NCBI RefSeq assembly: GCF_000499845.2
Contig: NC_023756.2
Coordinates: 3,641,306 to 3,705,305 of the forward strand
Length of the DNA stretch: 64,000 nt
From: Phaseolus vulgaris
Lineage: Eukaryota; Streptophyta; Magnoliopsida; Fabales; Fabaceae
Reading direction: 5' to 3'
Positions 11,992 through 26,011 of this stretch are shown here, piece after piece; position 1 is the first letter of the stretch, and each line of letters opens with the position of its first letter. The position numbers were made by a program, and so were the translations under genes. The notes under the pieces are model-generated. The model saw nothing but the letters and a program-made list of their open reading frames with translations, ran no database searches and was not told the origin of the DNA.

Positions 11992-13475
<1,484 letters not shown>

Positions 13476-13496
13476 AATATATATATATATATATAT
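13476..13496. repeat. AT microsatellite
   Basis: A run of alternating AT/TA dinucleotides, about 20 bases long, about 290 bases past the end of the ribonuclease gene. Confidence 0.8.
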
Positions 13497-13749
13497 TAAT
13501 ATTTTAAGTTAAAAAGTATAATAAGTATGAAAGCATGTTACATCCAATCCAATTCTTCTTAATTTCATAGTAACATTCAATAATTAGTCAAATACAACAT
13601 CAAATAACCAATACAACACAACTGAAATTTTTATTGGACACATAGAACAGGATTACCCTGTTGCAGTAGACCTGTTGCAGTAGACCTAATAACAGGAGAA
13701 AATAAGATACAACATATAATTGTGTATATTTGTGTAGAATTGTTTAATC

Positions 13750-13755
13750 TTTATT
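13750..13755 (-). terminator. Candidate polyadenylation signal of the ribonuclease gene
   Basis: AATAAA on the minus strand, about 26 bases beyond the TAA stop at 13781-13783. Position and sequence fit a plant near-upstream polyadenylation element. Confidence 0.4.
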
Positions 13756-13780
13756 CATCAATTAGTTATATTGTATCTTA

Positions 13781-14499
13781 TTACAGAAAGTTTACATACT
13801 GACCTTTATCACATGCAAACCATTGTGAAGGACAGTTGATGTACCCAGGAAATTGGTTTGTGTCCAAACATAATCTTATTTCAATTACATGCTTAGGTGA
13901 TGCTTTGGAACATACGACTTGTGGTTTAGCACCCAGAGATAGGCTTATGGTTGAGATGATATGATTTTTATCATAGTTCCCACCACTTAATATACCTGCA
14001 TTGTTAAGTATTGCTTGAAGATCATTTCTTGCATAAATATCTAATGCCAACATGAAGAAATCAAATGACATCATATAAGAGCAGGTTCCATGCTTCTTCC
14101 ACTGGTAAGACCAAAATGTTGTGTCATTCGCATTTAACAAATTTGGCCAATCTTGTTGGAGTTCACTTTGTATTCCTCCCATCTAACAAAATAAATAATA
14201 GAAAGTGTCATCTCTTCAATATCATATCAAAATATTATAATATTAAGAAATTTAAATTAAAGCCTTACCTGAGGTAGTATCTGATTTCCTCCACAGTTTT
14301 CTAGTCTGATGGAGTTGGAAGATGGCCATAGACCATGAATAGTAAACTTCATTAGTGTTGCTTTTTCTGGTATGCATGATTTTTCATGACATAAGCCTGG
14401 TGGCCAAGTTTGTGCAATCATCCTATAATCAAATCCATTAGCAAAACCATAACCATGGAATAGGAAAAATCCTATAAAGATGAAAGTGAAGTTATTCAT
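13781..14499 (-). CDS. S-RNase-like T2 ribonuclease
   Basis: Two exons on the minus strand, 14499-14269 and 14182-13781, joined by a GT-AG intron of 86 bases in phase 0, give a 210-residue protein, close to the usual S-RNase length. The start at 14499 is chosen over the ATG at 14529 because it begins directly with a signal peptide (MNNFTFIFIGFFLFHGYG). The C2 motif FTIHGLWPSS and the C3 motif FWSYQWKKHGTC carry both catalytic histidines, and several cysteines expected to form disulfides are kept. T2 enzymes are secreted endoribonucleases; in S-RNase self-incompatibility the pistil form enters pollen tubes and is handled by pollen F-box proteins. The single intron between C2 and C3 matches the S-RNase lineage. 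The mature protein has about as many acidic as basic residues, whereas classical S-RNases are basic, so a non-S paralogue remains possible. The gene lies between F-box copies A and B on the opposite strand. Confidence 0.82.
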
Positions 14500-14687
14500 T
14501 TTGAATGAATGTTTAAACAAACATAACAAATGAGTTTTCTTAATTTTGTTTAACTACACAATCAAATTTTAATTTAGATTGTGTTACTGTACTTTATATC
14601 AAAATAACAAAACTATTAAAAATGATATTTCTCCACATTTCATTAATATTATTATTGTAAATTGTGACCTTCTTAGTATTCAAATTA

Positions 14688-14697
14688 ATATATATAC
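14688..14697 (-). promoter_or_regulatory. Candidate TATA box of the ribonuclease gene
   Basis: A TATATATA run lies about 190 bases upstream of the start at 14499. The surroundings are AT-rich, so chance occurrence is likely enough to keep confidence low. Confidence 0.25.
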
Positions 14698-14987
14698 ACT
14701 ATTATTTTTATTTTAAAGTATAAATAATTTTAATTAACAATTTTTTAAATTCTCTATTAAAATAATTTAGAGATAACATGAATGTCAATAAAGAACCTAA
14801 CTATAATTTAAACATACAACATGCAAACATTGCACATGCATGCAAAGAATCATAACACATGTTTTATTCTTTGTGAAAATCTTAAACATTAGGTAAGAAT
14901 TACAATTACAAAAATATTGAAGACTTAATTTAGAACACAAAAACATAAAATTCATACCAATAAAAAAATTATAAAAATACAATATTG

Positions 14988-17900
14988 AATATAATTAAAT
15001 TTAATCAAATATATTATTTAGCATGAATATTAAGAGATTATACTTTTTAGCAAGTCTCACATTATTAGTTACTAAGACTCCTTTTTATTATAATTATTGA
15101 TGATTCTTCAGGATATTTTGAACAAATATAATAATTGAAAATCTTGCAAAGCATAACTGAAATAACTGAAACAAAAGTGAGTATAATAAACTGTCCAAGG
15201 CATATATTGTAATGTATTTACAAATTATTATAATAGTGATTAATTTATCTAATTTTTCTTTACTTTCATCAAATTTTATCTTTTTTCTATTGTTGAAAAG
15301 TTTTTAAATTTTACTCTATGTACACTGGAATCATTATTTGAAACACTAACTCATTTTCTATTTTATAGTTGGACAATTTCTATCCATCTATAATTTTAGA
15401 GTTATATATTTTAATTTTATAAAACACTTACATATTATTGAAAACACATATGAGCCGTTATTATTTTGTTCCTGTTAAATGTAACAACACATGAAAATGT
15501 TAGGTGAAATAACTGAAATGATAGAAATACTATATTCAATTTGTTGAGGTAAAAATTTTGCATGTGACATTTTACTACATATGTGTGCAAAACCTTGCTA
15601 ACATTTGAAATTTTCATAGTGTGTTAACTAATTTTATTATATCAATTATTTTATTTTATTTTTTGGTTTTAAATTTAAAAAATTATGTAAATAAATAAAG
15701 GAGTAAATGGTATTATGATAATAAATATTCACTATTTAAAAACTAATTTAGTGAATAATATATTGATAACTAAATTGGTTTCCGTATAACATATTCAATA
15801 ATCTAGTCTATATATAATTGGTTTATAAATCACAATAAAAAAAATAGTACATAATTTTATAAAATTTAAATACTAAAAAAATAATATCTAAAATAAGATT
15901 TTAATGACGAAAAATTTAAATATATTAATCCAGGAAAAAACTTAATATCTAATTTTATTATTTATTGACAAAACATTAGTCCTTGAAATAAATTAATAAT
16001 AATTAAAAAATATTTCTATTTATATTTCAATTAGAGACAAAAAAAAGTTGTTTCTAAATAAACAAATGTTTTTTTATGACCATTAGTCACTAAAAGTATA
16101 ATCTCTATTTATATCAAAAGTTTTTATTAATAATAAAAACTAATTTAACTTTCAATAATTTTTAATTTATAAAATAATTTTTGATTTAGTGAATATAATA
16201 ATTAGTTATTTTTATTTCATCCATCATAATCATCTCTCACAGCAGTATTGGAATGCATTACTATCAATGCGCAAATTTAAAACAAAATTGGAAACAATAT
16301 ATATGAAAGAGAAGTAAGAATAAAATATGAGAATGAAGATATCTCTTAATAATCTGAAACAAGAAAGAAAACATCTAATAATTGTAAAACAATATCATAA
16401 GGTAGATTTTTAATCTAATTTTGTACAAGGAAAGAAGATTATAAAGCAGACTCAGAAGAAGAAAAAAGGAGCATCATATGCAACACACTCTAACCTAGTT
16501 TTATTTTATTTTTTTCTTTTTTTTGTTTTTGTCTCCGCATGGAATGCTAAAATCATTTTGGTTGATTCCTTTGTAATTTCTCATGAGTTTTGAAGTTTTG
16601 ATGAATAAAAGTTTATTTTTTTATTCTTTGTAACAGTTGTTTTAATCTTTTAATCTTTTAATCTCTTGGAAATTTGGTTTTTATGAGAGGTTGTACTTGA
16701 ATGCACAATTGAGAGTCTTACTTGTCTTAAAATTTGGTTTTTTAATTAGTTCGCATTATTCTGATTAATTTCTTAGACGCATGATTCAGGAGAGAGGAGA
16801 GAAACATCCCATGAGTACATACATGGATACAAGTGGCATATTGAATACATCATAAACACATGTTTTCTGATAAGATTCAGTTAAATTAGATTGACACGTG
16901 TTTGATTTAGTTTAACATGTTGATTTTTATAGCAATGTAAGTTCAAGAGGGGAGGGGGGGTGAATTGTACTTAGACTAATTTTCGCAAAGATCAAATTAT
17001 TCAATCCTGACTGAAAAAACAACTGGTTATTTTATGAAATAACATATTGAAATTTCCTTAACAGAATACCACCATAGGGAAAACAATAGATTGTCTACAG
17101 AAACAACAAATTAATATTTTTTCTTAAGCAAATTCATAACCAATTTCAAGATATTCACTTAAAGAAAAATTTATCAGATTATTCTTGAATAGCAGCAGTT
17201 CTTGATATCAATTTAAGTCACCCAGATTAAACAGATTAAAACTCAAAATAATAGATCGAAATTCTTATTCTAGTCTCAATCAAGAAAAATTACAGATTAT
17301 CTTTTCAGTTAACAAGTTAACAAATTAAATTTTTTATAACAAAACCAACAAGTAAAAAACAATTGATTAATCTGTAAAACAACAATTTTACACTCAAGGC
17401 ACTTTCACATGGTTTTTCCCTTCAAATCAAAAGAATACTATTTTTTATAAATAGAACTCAATTTGTTGATTTGAGAATTAGATATAGTTTGTGTTAACGA
17501 ACCTGTAGAAAAATATCCAAGTAATCTCTTCCTTCCTTATCCAACTAAAATTGCATTTTTTTATTTTTGCAATAACAGAAGAAGGAGAATTTCTTCGATT
17601 GAGTGTATGAAAACTTTTTATACTTTGTCTTTCAAGCACAAAATTATCGTCTAATTGTATATCATCACGCAATACTTGCGAGAATCTAAAAAAGTTTTTA
17701 AAATACAATTCAACACTCTCTTATTATGTTTTACCTATTTTTTCACAGTTGAAGATGATATTTTAAACACTACATATTTATCTAGAAATTATTTTATCGT
17801 TATTTCTTTATTGTTATTTAAATTCACATTATGAAGATTTAAGTTCTATTAGACCTTTTGTCACGAGACTTGGTAATATCATTGGATGGTCTTATAAATC

Positions 17901-18010
17901 TATCAACTATCAGAAAAAAAAAACATGTTAAAATGTTCAGATAATACATTCAAAATTATACAAATAAGTCATATAGAGTGTTTATTATCATTAAAACTCA
18001 TAGATAATGT
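14988..18010. repeat. Tandem unit B, upstream part
   Basis: AT-rich, without a supportable gene. It is a direct repeat of 60070-63071 (unit D) along its whole length, and from about 16131 also of the window start (unit A). The left limit is defined by where the match to unit D begins. Bases 14530-14987, between the ribonuclease start and this unit, are AT-rich with no other feature seen. Confidence 0.8.
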
Positions 18011-18375
18011 ACTAGTTTTAGACCGTCTAATGGGACTTGAAAGATTAGGCACATGACCTGATTAGTGTTCCACTTATTACAAAAAATCCAAGGAAAGTAA
18101 ATGCAACACAAACTAAGGCAAAATCACATTCAAGCCATAAACAAGTAAAACTCATCGTTTGAGCTTCTTTAATGGCATGTATAACTCCATAAAACTCAAC
18201 AACCAAAGCAGTTTGAATATCTAAGGAAAGAAGAGAAACCATCAATAAACGCACCTATACTCCCATGAAAAATACCACCACAAGTAACAAGACTAGGAGA
18301 ACCCCTAGCAGGATCATCATTATTAATTTTAACCCAACATGGTGAAGGAAACTCTCATCTAACAGGAAGAGGATG
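18011..18375 (-). pseudogene. RNase H-like domain fragment, unit B
   Basis: Counterpart of 1850-2245, with extra small deletions that remove the ARTNVPRIL stretch. Retained pieces include LVVEFYGVIHAIKEA and LWLECDFALVC. Frame changes separate the N-terminal part. Non-functional passenger of the unit. Confidence 0.65.
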
Positions 18376-18702
18376 AAGAACTTTTTCACTATGAATATTA
18401 ATATAAAAGAACTTAAGCAAATTGAAATTAAACATATCATTGGTCATATAGCTTTCGGACAAATTACTCAGTAGGCAAGTGAAATCTTTAATGGTGTAAA
18501 TGGTCCTGGAAAAATTAATCTTAACTTGAAATCTAGCATAATTTCTCATACGTCATATCATCCAAATAGAAAGCATTTTGACAACAAATTTAATCAAATT
18601 AACATATGACTTAAATTTTAATTATATTAATTAAATAGTTACTAAATTTTATTAATTTATAATTAACTTAAATTATAATGTTAACTAGTTATATATATAC
18701 AT

Positions 18703-18964
18703 ACACACGTGTATAAAACTAAGACACTATTTTTAATAGTTTTTTAATATCTTTAGTAATTTTTTTAAAATTCATTTAAGCAATAATTATATTAATTAAA
18801 ATATATTAAGATAAAAATATAACATTTTAATCAATTATTAATTAATAGAATTTATTAATATTTTAATTATTGTAATTATTGACTTATCATAATGAATTTT
18901 AAATGTTTTTACTAAAGATATTAAAAAAAATTTAGAATAGTGTTTTACTTTTATACACGTGTCT
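18703..18964. mobile_element. MITE-like hairpin, unit B
   Basis: Same imperfect inverted repeat as 2413-2671, at the same distance before the fusion gene. The right terminal arm has one change (CACGTGTCT in place of CACGTGTGT). Confidence 0.6.
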
Positions 18965-19023
18965 GGATGATGATATTATATTAAGTAGTTTTATTTGGTG
19001 GATGTGGTAATGCATATAAAATA
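18956..19023 (+). promoter_or_regulatory. Candidate promoter of copy B: G-box and TATA box
   Basis: CACGTG at 18956-18961 and TATAAAATA at 19015-19023, about 70 bases before the ATG at 19092; same arrangement as copy A. Confidence 0.4.
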
Positions 19024-19091
19024 TGGTTATTGGTAATGTCATTTTGTTCAATTGATTCAATCTAGTTCGTAATTATCACAAAGCAATTGCA

Positions 19092-21185
19092 ATGGTGAAT
19101 GATGACGCATTGGTATTGGAAGGTAAAATGAGTTCAGTGTTGAGCCTAATGAAGAAGACTTTCTATTCGAACAAAGAAATCTTCCTTCGTGAACTTATCA
19201 ATAATGCTTTTGATGTAAGTTCTCTTTCAATTTTGATTTTATATTTGTACATTTCTTTTCTAGAATTGTTATCAATCAATGTATGCGTCCTCAGGCTCTA
19301 AATAAAATTCGATTTGAGAGGCTTGCAGACATGAGAATTTTAGATGATGAATTAATGATTAGATTGATACCTCACAAGGCTAAGAAAACACTTTCTATCA
19401 TCGATAATGGTGTTGGCATGACCAAATATGGTAGGAAGGTCACAATGTTTTATTTTCATTTCTATTTAATGGTTATTAAATTATTTTCATTTGTATTTAA
19501 TGGTTATTAATTGTAGTTTCGTTGTGTTTGTTTTAGATTTGGTCAATAATTTGGATGTTGGATTCTACTCAGCTTATTTAGTTTCTCAAAAGGTTATCGT
19601 CACCTCTAAGTATAATGACCTTGATCAATATATTTGGGAATCTCAAATCGATGGATCCTTAATTGTCACTAGGGACATTACTGCCCAAAAAATTTCAAGG
19701 GGAACCAAAATCACCCTCTTTCTCAAGGACGATCAGGTATCTATAATAACCCATCCCCAATTTTTTTTGTTATTTCCTTTTTCTAACTCATTTTCCCTTC
19801 ATTAGTTGGAGTACATAGAAGAGAGCACCATCAAAAATCTGGTTAACAAACACTGCCAACACATTACCTATCCTATCTACATTTGGAGTAAAAACACCAA
19901 AGACAATTGGCAACTCATTAACTCTTGGTTGCAGAAGCAAGAGATGAAGAACAAATTTGTGGATGAGAAGCTTGGAAATCACTTACCTGATGATCTCATA
20001 GTCTCGATTCTCTTCAAACTTCCTTTGAAATCTCTCAAGAGATTTGGAGGCCTCTGCAAATCATGGGCCCTCTTGTTTGAGAACTCTCATTTTATTGACT
20101 TATTTCGTAATAATGTCATATCTAGTCACCATTCCTACTATGATGATACATCTCTCATTCTATGTCTCTATCAATATTATAATGACCCGATAAAGTATGA
20201 GTCCTGTTTATTTTTACTTAATGGTGAAAGGTTTCAGAATATAGAAAAATTAAATTGGACAAATCCACTAGAGGATCACCCTTTTGAAAAATATATATTT
20301 AGTTATTCCAGTGTTAATGGAATTCTTTGCTTTTACCTAAATTATTATAACCAATCTATGTATTTATGGAATCCAGCTACAGGTGAATTAAAGACCCTTC
20401 CTCGTAGTCCAACTGAGTATGTACCACATCATGTCAAACTTTATATTACAAATGATGGCTTTGGTTATGATTGTGTAAGAGATGACTATAAGGTGATTAG
20501 AACTGTGACGTTTGGTGACAATCTGGTTAGTGTGATGGATCAAAATCTGTTTGATATTGAATGGGATTTGACACCCATATGTGAGATCTATAGCCAAAGA
20601 AGTAACTCTTGGAGGAAAGTTGATATGGATTACGCTTTTTGTTCAAATGGTGGGGAGAACAATTTGTACTTAGATGGAATGTGTCATTGGTTAAATAGTT
20701 GGACTTCTGATCAAGATTTTGAGTTTCAAATTAAATCATCTACTGATGGCCAAGTATACTTGGTATCATTTGACGTGAGCAATGAGACATACTGTGCAAC
20801 CCTTGTGCCCATAGACATGCCCAAACATGATACTTTTGTTATATATGTTGTGGCCAGGTTCTTATTCGTCTTAAATGGGTCAATTGCTATGATGTCAAAT
20901 TATAAAGATAAAACTACCTTTTACGTATCAATTTTGGGTGAAGTTGGTAGGAAAGAAACATGGAAGAAACTCTTCAGTTTTGATCCTTTACTTGGCATTG
21001 GAACACCTATTGGAGCAAGGAGTATGGGCAATATACTTTTCAAAACAAAGGATGGTCAACTAGTTTGGTTTGACTTAAGTACCCACAAAATTACCAAGGT
21101 TGGTATCAAAGTACATCCTGGTATAATGTTCCATATGGTAATCTATAGGGAAAGTCTTGTTCAAATCCAAGGAATGAACAGTTAA
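19092..21185 (+). CDS. HSP90 N-domain / F-box fusion protein, copy B
   Basis: Exons 19092-19214, 19295-19430, 19537-19736 and 19806-21185 have exactly the lengths of copy A (123, 136 and 200 bases for the first three) and the same GT-AG introns and phases, giving 612 residues. The HSP90 family signature YSNKEIFLRE is perfect here. The nucleotide-pocket residues in RELINNAFD and IIDNGVGM are kept, but the lid between LVNNL and VGFYSAY is missing as in copy A. The F-box is LGNHLPDDLIVSILFKLPLK at about residues 209-255 and the FBA region follows. By eye, exon 4 is roughly 87 percent identical to copy A, with differences concentrated around fused residues 390-405 and 450-500. Two open copies with all splice sites kept argue for a real gene, although expression is unknown. 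The single-domain alternative starts at an ATG at 19944. Confidence 0.8.
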
Positions 21186-22341
21186 TTATTTTTGTTGTTA
21201 TAACGTAAGTTGTTTTAAAGGTTTCTCTTGTATATATACAAATGGGTTGACAATTTCAAATTATAATTAAACATAAATAATAAACTATCCAATCCTTTGA
21301 TAATAATTATAAATTTGTTTTGAAAATTTGATTTTTTTTATCTACTTTCTTATATTGGTTCTATTTCAACTTTAAAAATAATCTTTTATCTTTAAGCATG
21401 TGTTATTACCTAATGAAGATTATTTTTTTATAGCTTCATCTATGATAAGAGAGCAAAATAAGTGGTTTATGAAGGATATTTGTATGTGTTAAGATATATT
21501 AGTATAATAATTAATTATTTCTTTTACTTTTATTCCTCTTTCCTTTTCTCCTATTGTACTTAAGTAGAAACTAAACAGATCGAGAACTGCTAAATTTTAA
21601 ATATATTGTAATGGAATTTTTTGAAACAAAATGATTTAGTGTCCTTTGTAAATATATGACAAGCATGACTTTGGAATATCGACGTGAATGTACAAAATCA
21701 TGTTGGAATGAATGACGAGTCCAACAAAAAGAGTTTTAGTGCAATAATTCCAAGAACAAAAATATTGGATCTGCAATACACAAAGTTGCTTCTTCTCCAA
21801 TATGATAAAACAACCGTTGTTACAGCCAAAACTAAATGGAATCTTATCTTGTACCTCTTTTTGTTTTCCTTTTTTTTAATTCTTTCAGTAAGAAGAAGAA
21901 TAGATTGGTAATTATTTACAAATTTATTATAAATAAAAAGATTTTTTATAATAATAACTTAGAATTTCAACTTCCATGGCAAAGAAGTTTAAATGTTAAA
22001 AACTAGTTTAACTTCAAAACAATTTGAAAACATAAAAGTGTGTGTGAATGCGCAAATGATCCTAAAGATCAAAGAAAGGTATACTAAGCACAAGAATAGG
22101 AAAAAAACTTAAAGTATCACAAAGACATAAAAGGTAAAGAAAATAAAAGAAAGGGATAATACGAAAAAAGAAAGCATAGAAATAAAAGCAAGTGTAAAGT
22201 TGGACAAGTCATGTGATGATAGTGCAATGAACACTTAAAACTCACTGACACATTATCACACTACTGCACAAAAATTATTACAAATTTTATTGGGATTTCT
22301 GTTGGAGCATTTTCCCAAACACTAAAAAGGAAAGACAATTA
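21186..22341. repeat. Downstream part of unit B
   Basis: AT-rich 3' flank matching that of copies A and C. Near 22010 it jumps directly from the flank into the block seen at about 7015, lacking the intervening 6030-7010 segment of unit A. A short frame at 21684-21911 has no domain. The last five bases (AATTA, 22337-22341) are the target duplication of the solo LTR that follows. Confidence 0.7.
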
Positions 22342-22462
22342 TGTTGGAGATCCCACATCGACTAGAGATTAGAGCCTTTCATAGTATATAAGTGGGTGCA
22401 AACCTCAACCCTATGAGCTGGTTTTATGGGGTTGAGTTAGGCTTAAAGTCCACTTCGTAATA
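22342..22462 (+). mobile_element. Solo LTR of a TRIM-like retroelement
   Basis: A 121-base sequence beginning TGTTGGAGATCCCACATCG and ending GTAATA is inserted in the unit's downstream block, flanked by the 5-base duplication AATTA (22337-22341 and 22463-22467). The empty site is seen in unit A near 7340 and in unit C. The same LTR, in reverse, is at 26954-27074. The internal part has been lost, as after LTR-LTR recombination. Confidence 0.85.
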
Positions 22463-22902
22463 AATTATACAAGAAAATAAAATTACACAAAATTCTATGA
22501 TACTAAAACAAATTATAAGGCTTGAACATAAGGTGTTTGGTGAAAAGTTTGAATGTATATGATTTGGTCCTTGAAGTGAAGTGATATGAATTTCCTTTTC
22601 TTTGATCCTTCTTTCTCCTTTTGATATAGACTCTTGAAGACCAAATTGTTACCCCAAAAATGGTTTAGCCAAAGCACTCCTTTATGTACCACTTCTAGCA
22701 CCACCAAATCACCAAAAAGGTGTACCAACGGAAGCCAATAAAGAAAGCAATAAATGCTAAAAATTTGGAAAGCTAAAATTAAGAGGAATAATCATGTAGT
22801 CCGGCTTTGGATGGTCCTCCATCAAATAATATATGATAAAACACCATGGAATGTCAAGAAAGATAAGCAAAAATTAAGGCTACTAATAAAAGTAAGCATA
22901 AG

Positions 22903-23182
22903 TATTACAGTAAATGAAGATGAATATTCCTTGTCTGATGTGATGCTTTAATGTAGCGTACGTAATCGCACGTAATCGTAATGAAGAAAGAGAGGTTTTG
23001 ATGAACCCTAATTGTAGAGAAAAATAAATATAAAAAAAACTTTTATTCACTTGTATATTAGAGAGTAAAATACATGGTGTATATATAAGAAAAAGATTAA
23101 GACCTAGCTGAAACAGAAAAGGAAAGTTGGGCCAAATAAACAAAACCCAATAATTTAAAATATAAAATTAAATATATTAACA
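22903..23182 (-). repeat. 3' LTR of the copia element
   Basis: 280 bases, matching 27203-27482 with few differences, which points to a fairly recent insertion. Adjacent to TSD ATAAG on its outer side. Confidence 0.85.
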
Positions 23183-23241
23183 CCCCTTCAAGCTGGGGAG
23201 TAGATATTTGTCAGGCCCAGCTTGGATTTGAGAGAAGAGAA

Positions 23242-23481
23242 TTATGCGGAAGCAAGGGGCTTGGTGAATATTTCAGCAACTTGCATTGCAGAAGTAATGG
23301 GAAGTAGTTTGAGGAGACCAGAGTTAAGTTTTTCACGAACTAGGTGGCAATCAATTTCGATGTGCTTGGTTCGTTCATGAAAAACTTGATTGGAAGCTAT
23401 TTGAAGGGCAGATTTGTTATCACAGTACAGGGTTGCAGGCTGGGAGAGAGGAAGATGTAAATCCTGAAGGAGGTAAGACAA
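23242..23481 (-). pseudogene. Copia RNase H domain
   Basis: The C-terminal RNase H part of the copia polyprotein: [20 protein letters not shown], then [12 protein letters not shown], then a [11 protein letters not shown] end. It is separated from the reverse transcriptase frame by a frame change near 23500, so the polyprotein cannot be made whole. Confidence 0.8.
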
Positions 23482-23515
23482 CCATTGTAACTCACATGTG
23501 GTGGTGGCAAGGGCT

Positions 23516-24556
23516 CTATACTCGACTGCAGAGGAGCTGCGGGAGATAGTTGGCTGCTTCTTTGATTTCCATGATATTAGGGAGTCTCCTAAGTAGATGG
23601 AATATCCAGTGACAGATTTGCGTGTGGTAAATTAGACGTCCAAGGAGTCTTCTGTATTGGGAAGTGGCATCAGCATCGAGAGGTGAGCCTTGGCCGGGAG
23701 AGAGACGGGAGGTGTGAGTCATAGGAGTGGCCACAGGTGCAGAGTCAAGCATGCCAGTTTCGTGAAGGAGATCAAGAGTATACTTGCGTTGACTTAAATG
23801 AAGACCAGTACTGTTGCGAGTAATTTCCAGTCCCAAAAAGTAAGTGAGATTACCTAAATTTTTTATCTTGAAGTGATGGTGAAGGGATGCAGTAATTGTA
23901 TTGATTTCCTCCGTGTCATCACCAGTTAAGACCAATTCATCAACATAAACAAGAATAACAGTGAGTTTATCATTATTATATTTAAGAAAAAGAGAGTGAT
24001 CAGCAACAGAAATAGAGTAATTATTTGATAAAAGAAAAGTAGAAAGTTTGGTGTACCATTGGCGACCAGCTTGACAAAGGCCATACAAAGACCGTTGAAG
24101 CTTGGAAACATGCTGGGGAGAAGGAAGAGAGAAGCCAGGTGGGGGGGTCATGTATACCTCTTCATGGAGATCACCATGAAGAAATGCATTATTGACATCA
24201 AGTTGTGTTAAAATCCAATTTTTGGTAGTGGCAATAGCAAGGAGAAGGCGGAGGGTAGTGAGTTTAGCAACAGGTGCAAAAGTGTCTAAGAAATCAAGTC
24301 CTTCAAGTTGGGTGAACCCTTTGGCAACAACTCTAGCTTTGTGGCGCTCAACAGTGCCATCAGAATGGTATTTGATTTTATACACCCATTTACAACCAAT
24401 AGTTTTCTTTCCTGGAGGGATAGGGGTAAGTTGCCAAGTATTGTTAGCAGCAAGAGCTTGAAGCTCATCTTGCATGGCAGATTGCCAAGAAGCATGTTTG
24501 GAGGCTTCATTATATGTTTTGAGGTTCAGGATGAGAATTGATAGAGGAAATAACAT
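23516..24556 (-). pseudogene. Copia reverse transcriptase
   Basis: Copia-type reverse transcriptase with the usual landmarks: CKWVYKIKYHSDG, HKARVVAKGFTQ, DTFAPVAK, QLDVNNAFLHGDL and DYFLGLEI-like NLTYFLGLEI. The catalytic box reads YVDELVL where copia enzymes have YVDD, so the second catalytic aspartate is replaced by glutamate, and LYGLCQAGRQW has cysteine in place of the usual lysine. The tail is frameshifted. Almost certainly inactive. Confidence 0.85.
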
Positions 24557-25590
24557 TTCTAAAATTGGAAGATAAGGAATTGTAAGACAAGTAATTATGA
24601 ATAGGATATCTACTACTTACAGTGTTGGTTGCAGTGTGGAAATCTGCAAGATAGGCAGGTTGTCGGTGAGGACGAGCTGATCTTCTAGGAAATTGGGGTG
24701 AGATGCTTCTTGGAGATGCAGGCGGTGATAATTCTGATGGAGGTGCAATGTTGGATGCAGGAGCAAAGGCACTATTTGTTGGAAGATCATAGGATAATAA
24801 GGCTGGTGGAGGGACAATATTGGGTGCAGGAGTAGAGGCACATGGCTCGACAGGAGGTGCAGTATCAGAAAAAAAATCAAAAGCAAAATTATATGCATTA
24901 GAAATAGGGAGAGATAAAGTGTTAGGGTCCTTAGGCAAGCCACTGTCCAATTTATATGGAAAGTGGTTTTCATGAAAGATTACATGTCTTGATATCTCTA
25001 TGCTATGAAACTTTAAATTTAAAATAATATAACCTTTTGTATTTTGCGGGAAGCCAAGAAAAATACCTTTGATAGATCTATCATCTAATTTTTTTTCTAT
25101 GTGCAGTAATGGTACTAGCATAACAGAGACAACCAAACACTTTTAGAAAGGAAATGTCATATGGTTCTCCAAACAACTTTTCATGAGGAGTGATGTTATT
25201 AAGTAATGGAGTAGGAATAGCATTTATTAAGAAAACAACATGATTTACAGCAAATTCCCAAAAAATAGGAGGAAGATTTGCTTGAAAAAGTAAAGCCCAG
25301 GTTACATTTAGTATGTGTTGATGTTTACGTTCTACAATGCCATTTTGTTGTGGTGTTTCAACACAAGATTTTTGATGTATAATTCCCTTTGAAGCATAAA
25401 AATTTGACATAGCAAACTCAACACCATTGTCAATACGAATCGTTTTGATATTAGTTTTGAAATGATTTTGAACGAAAACAATGAAGTTAATGATGTGCTG
25501 ACGCACTTCAGATTTGTTATGCAGCAGAATAACCCAAGTATAACGCGAGTAATCATCAACAATAGTCAAGAAATAACGAAAACCTTGCAT
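24557..25590 (-). pseudogene. Copia integrase and linker region
   Basis: Integrase core pieces on the minus strand: YFLTIVDDYSRYTWV, then TIRIDNGVEF, then CVETPQQNGIVERKHQHIL and FWEFAVNHVVFLINA. The DDE triad positions (D in VDDYS, D in IDNG, E in VERK) are present. A frame change near 25100 separates this from the following proline- and serine-rich linker (about 24557-25060) that leads to the reverse transcriptase. Confidence 0.8.
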
Positions 25591-26011
25591 AGAAATTATG
25601 GAACATGGTCCTCAAATATCAAAGTGTACAAGATCAAAAATAGCAGAGGTAACAGTATTACTTAAAGTGAAAGGAAGTTTTCTCTGTTTTGCACGACTAC
25701 AAGTGTCACATACATGATGAGTATCAACAGTAATAAAAGAGTATTGTTTGCTTAAGACATGTAATCTTTCATGTGAAGGGTCTCCTAGTCTATAATGCCA
25801 TAGTGTTTGTCTGTGATATTACAATTAATAAAAGGAGCAAAACAATGCGGTTTAGAACGACTAGAAGCAGGCAAGGTAGTGACAAGGTACAAGCCAGCGG
25901 TGGCTTTAACTGTACCAATCCTCTCTTGGGTGAGATTGTCTTGTATAATGCAGTGGGTTGAAGTGAAAGTTAAAGTGCATTTAAGTTGGTGTGTGAGTTT
26001 AGAAACATATA

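Noticed and set aside
24192..24541. Plus-strand frames opposite the copia reverse transcriptase
   Set aside because: Antisense shadows of a recognised domain. The same holds for the plus-strand frames opposite the gypsy gag and the Tat gag and protease.
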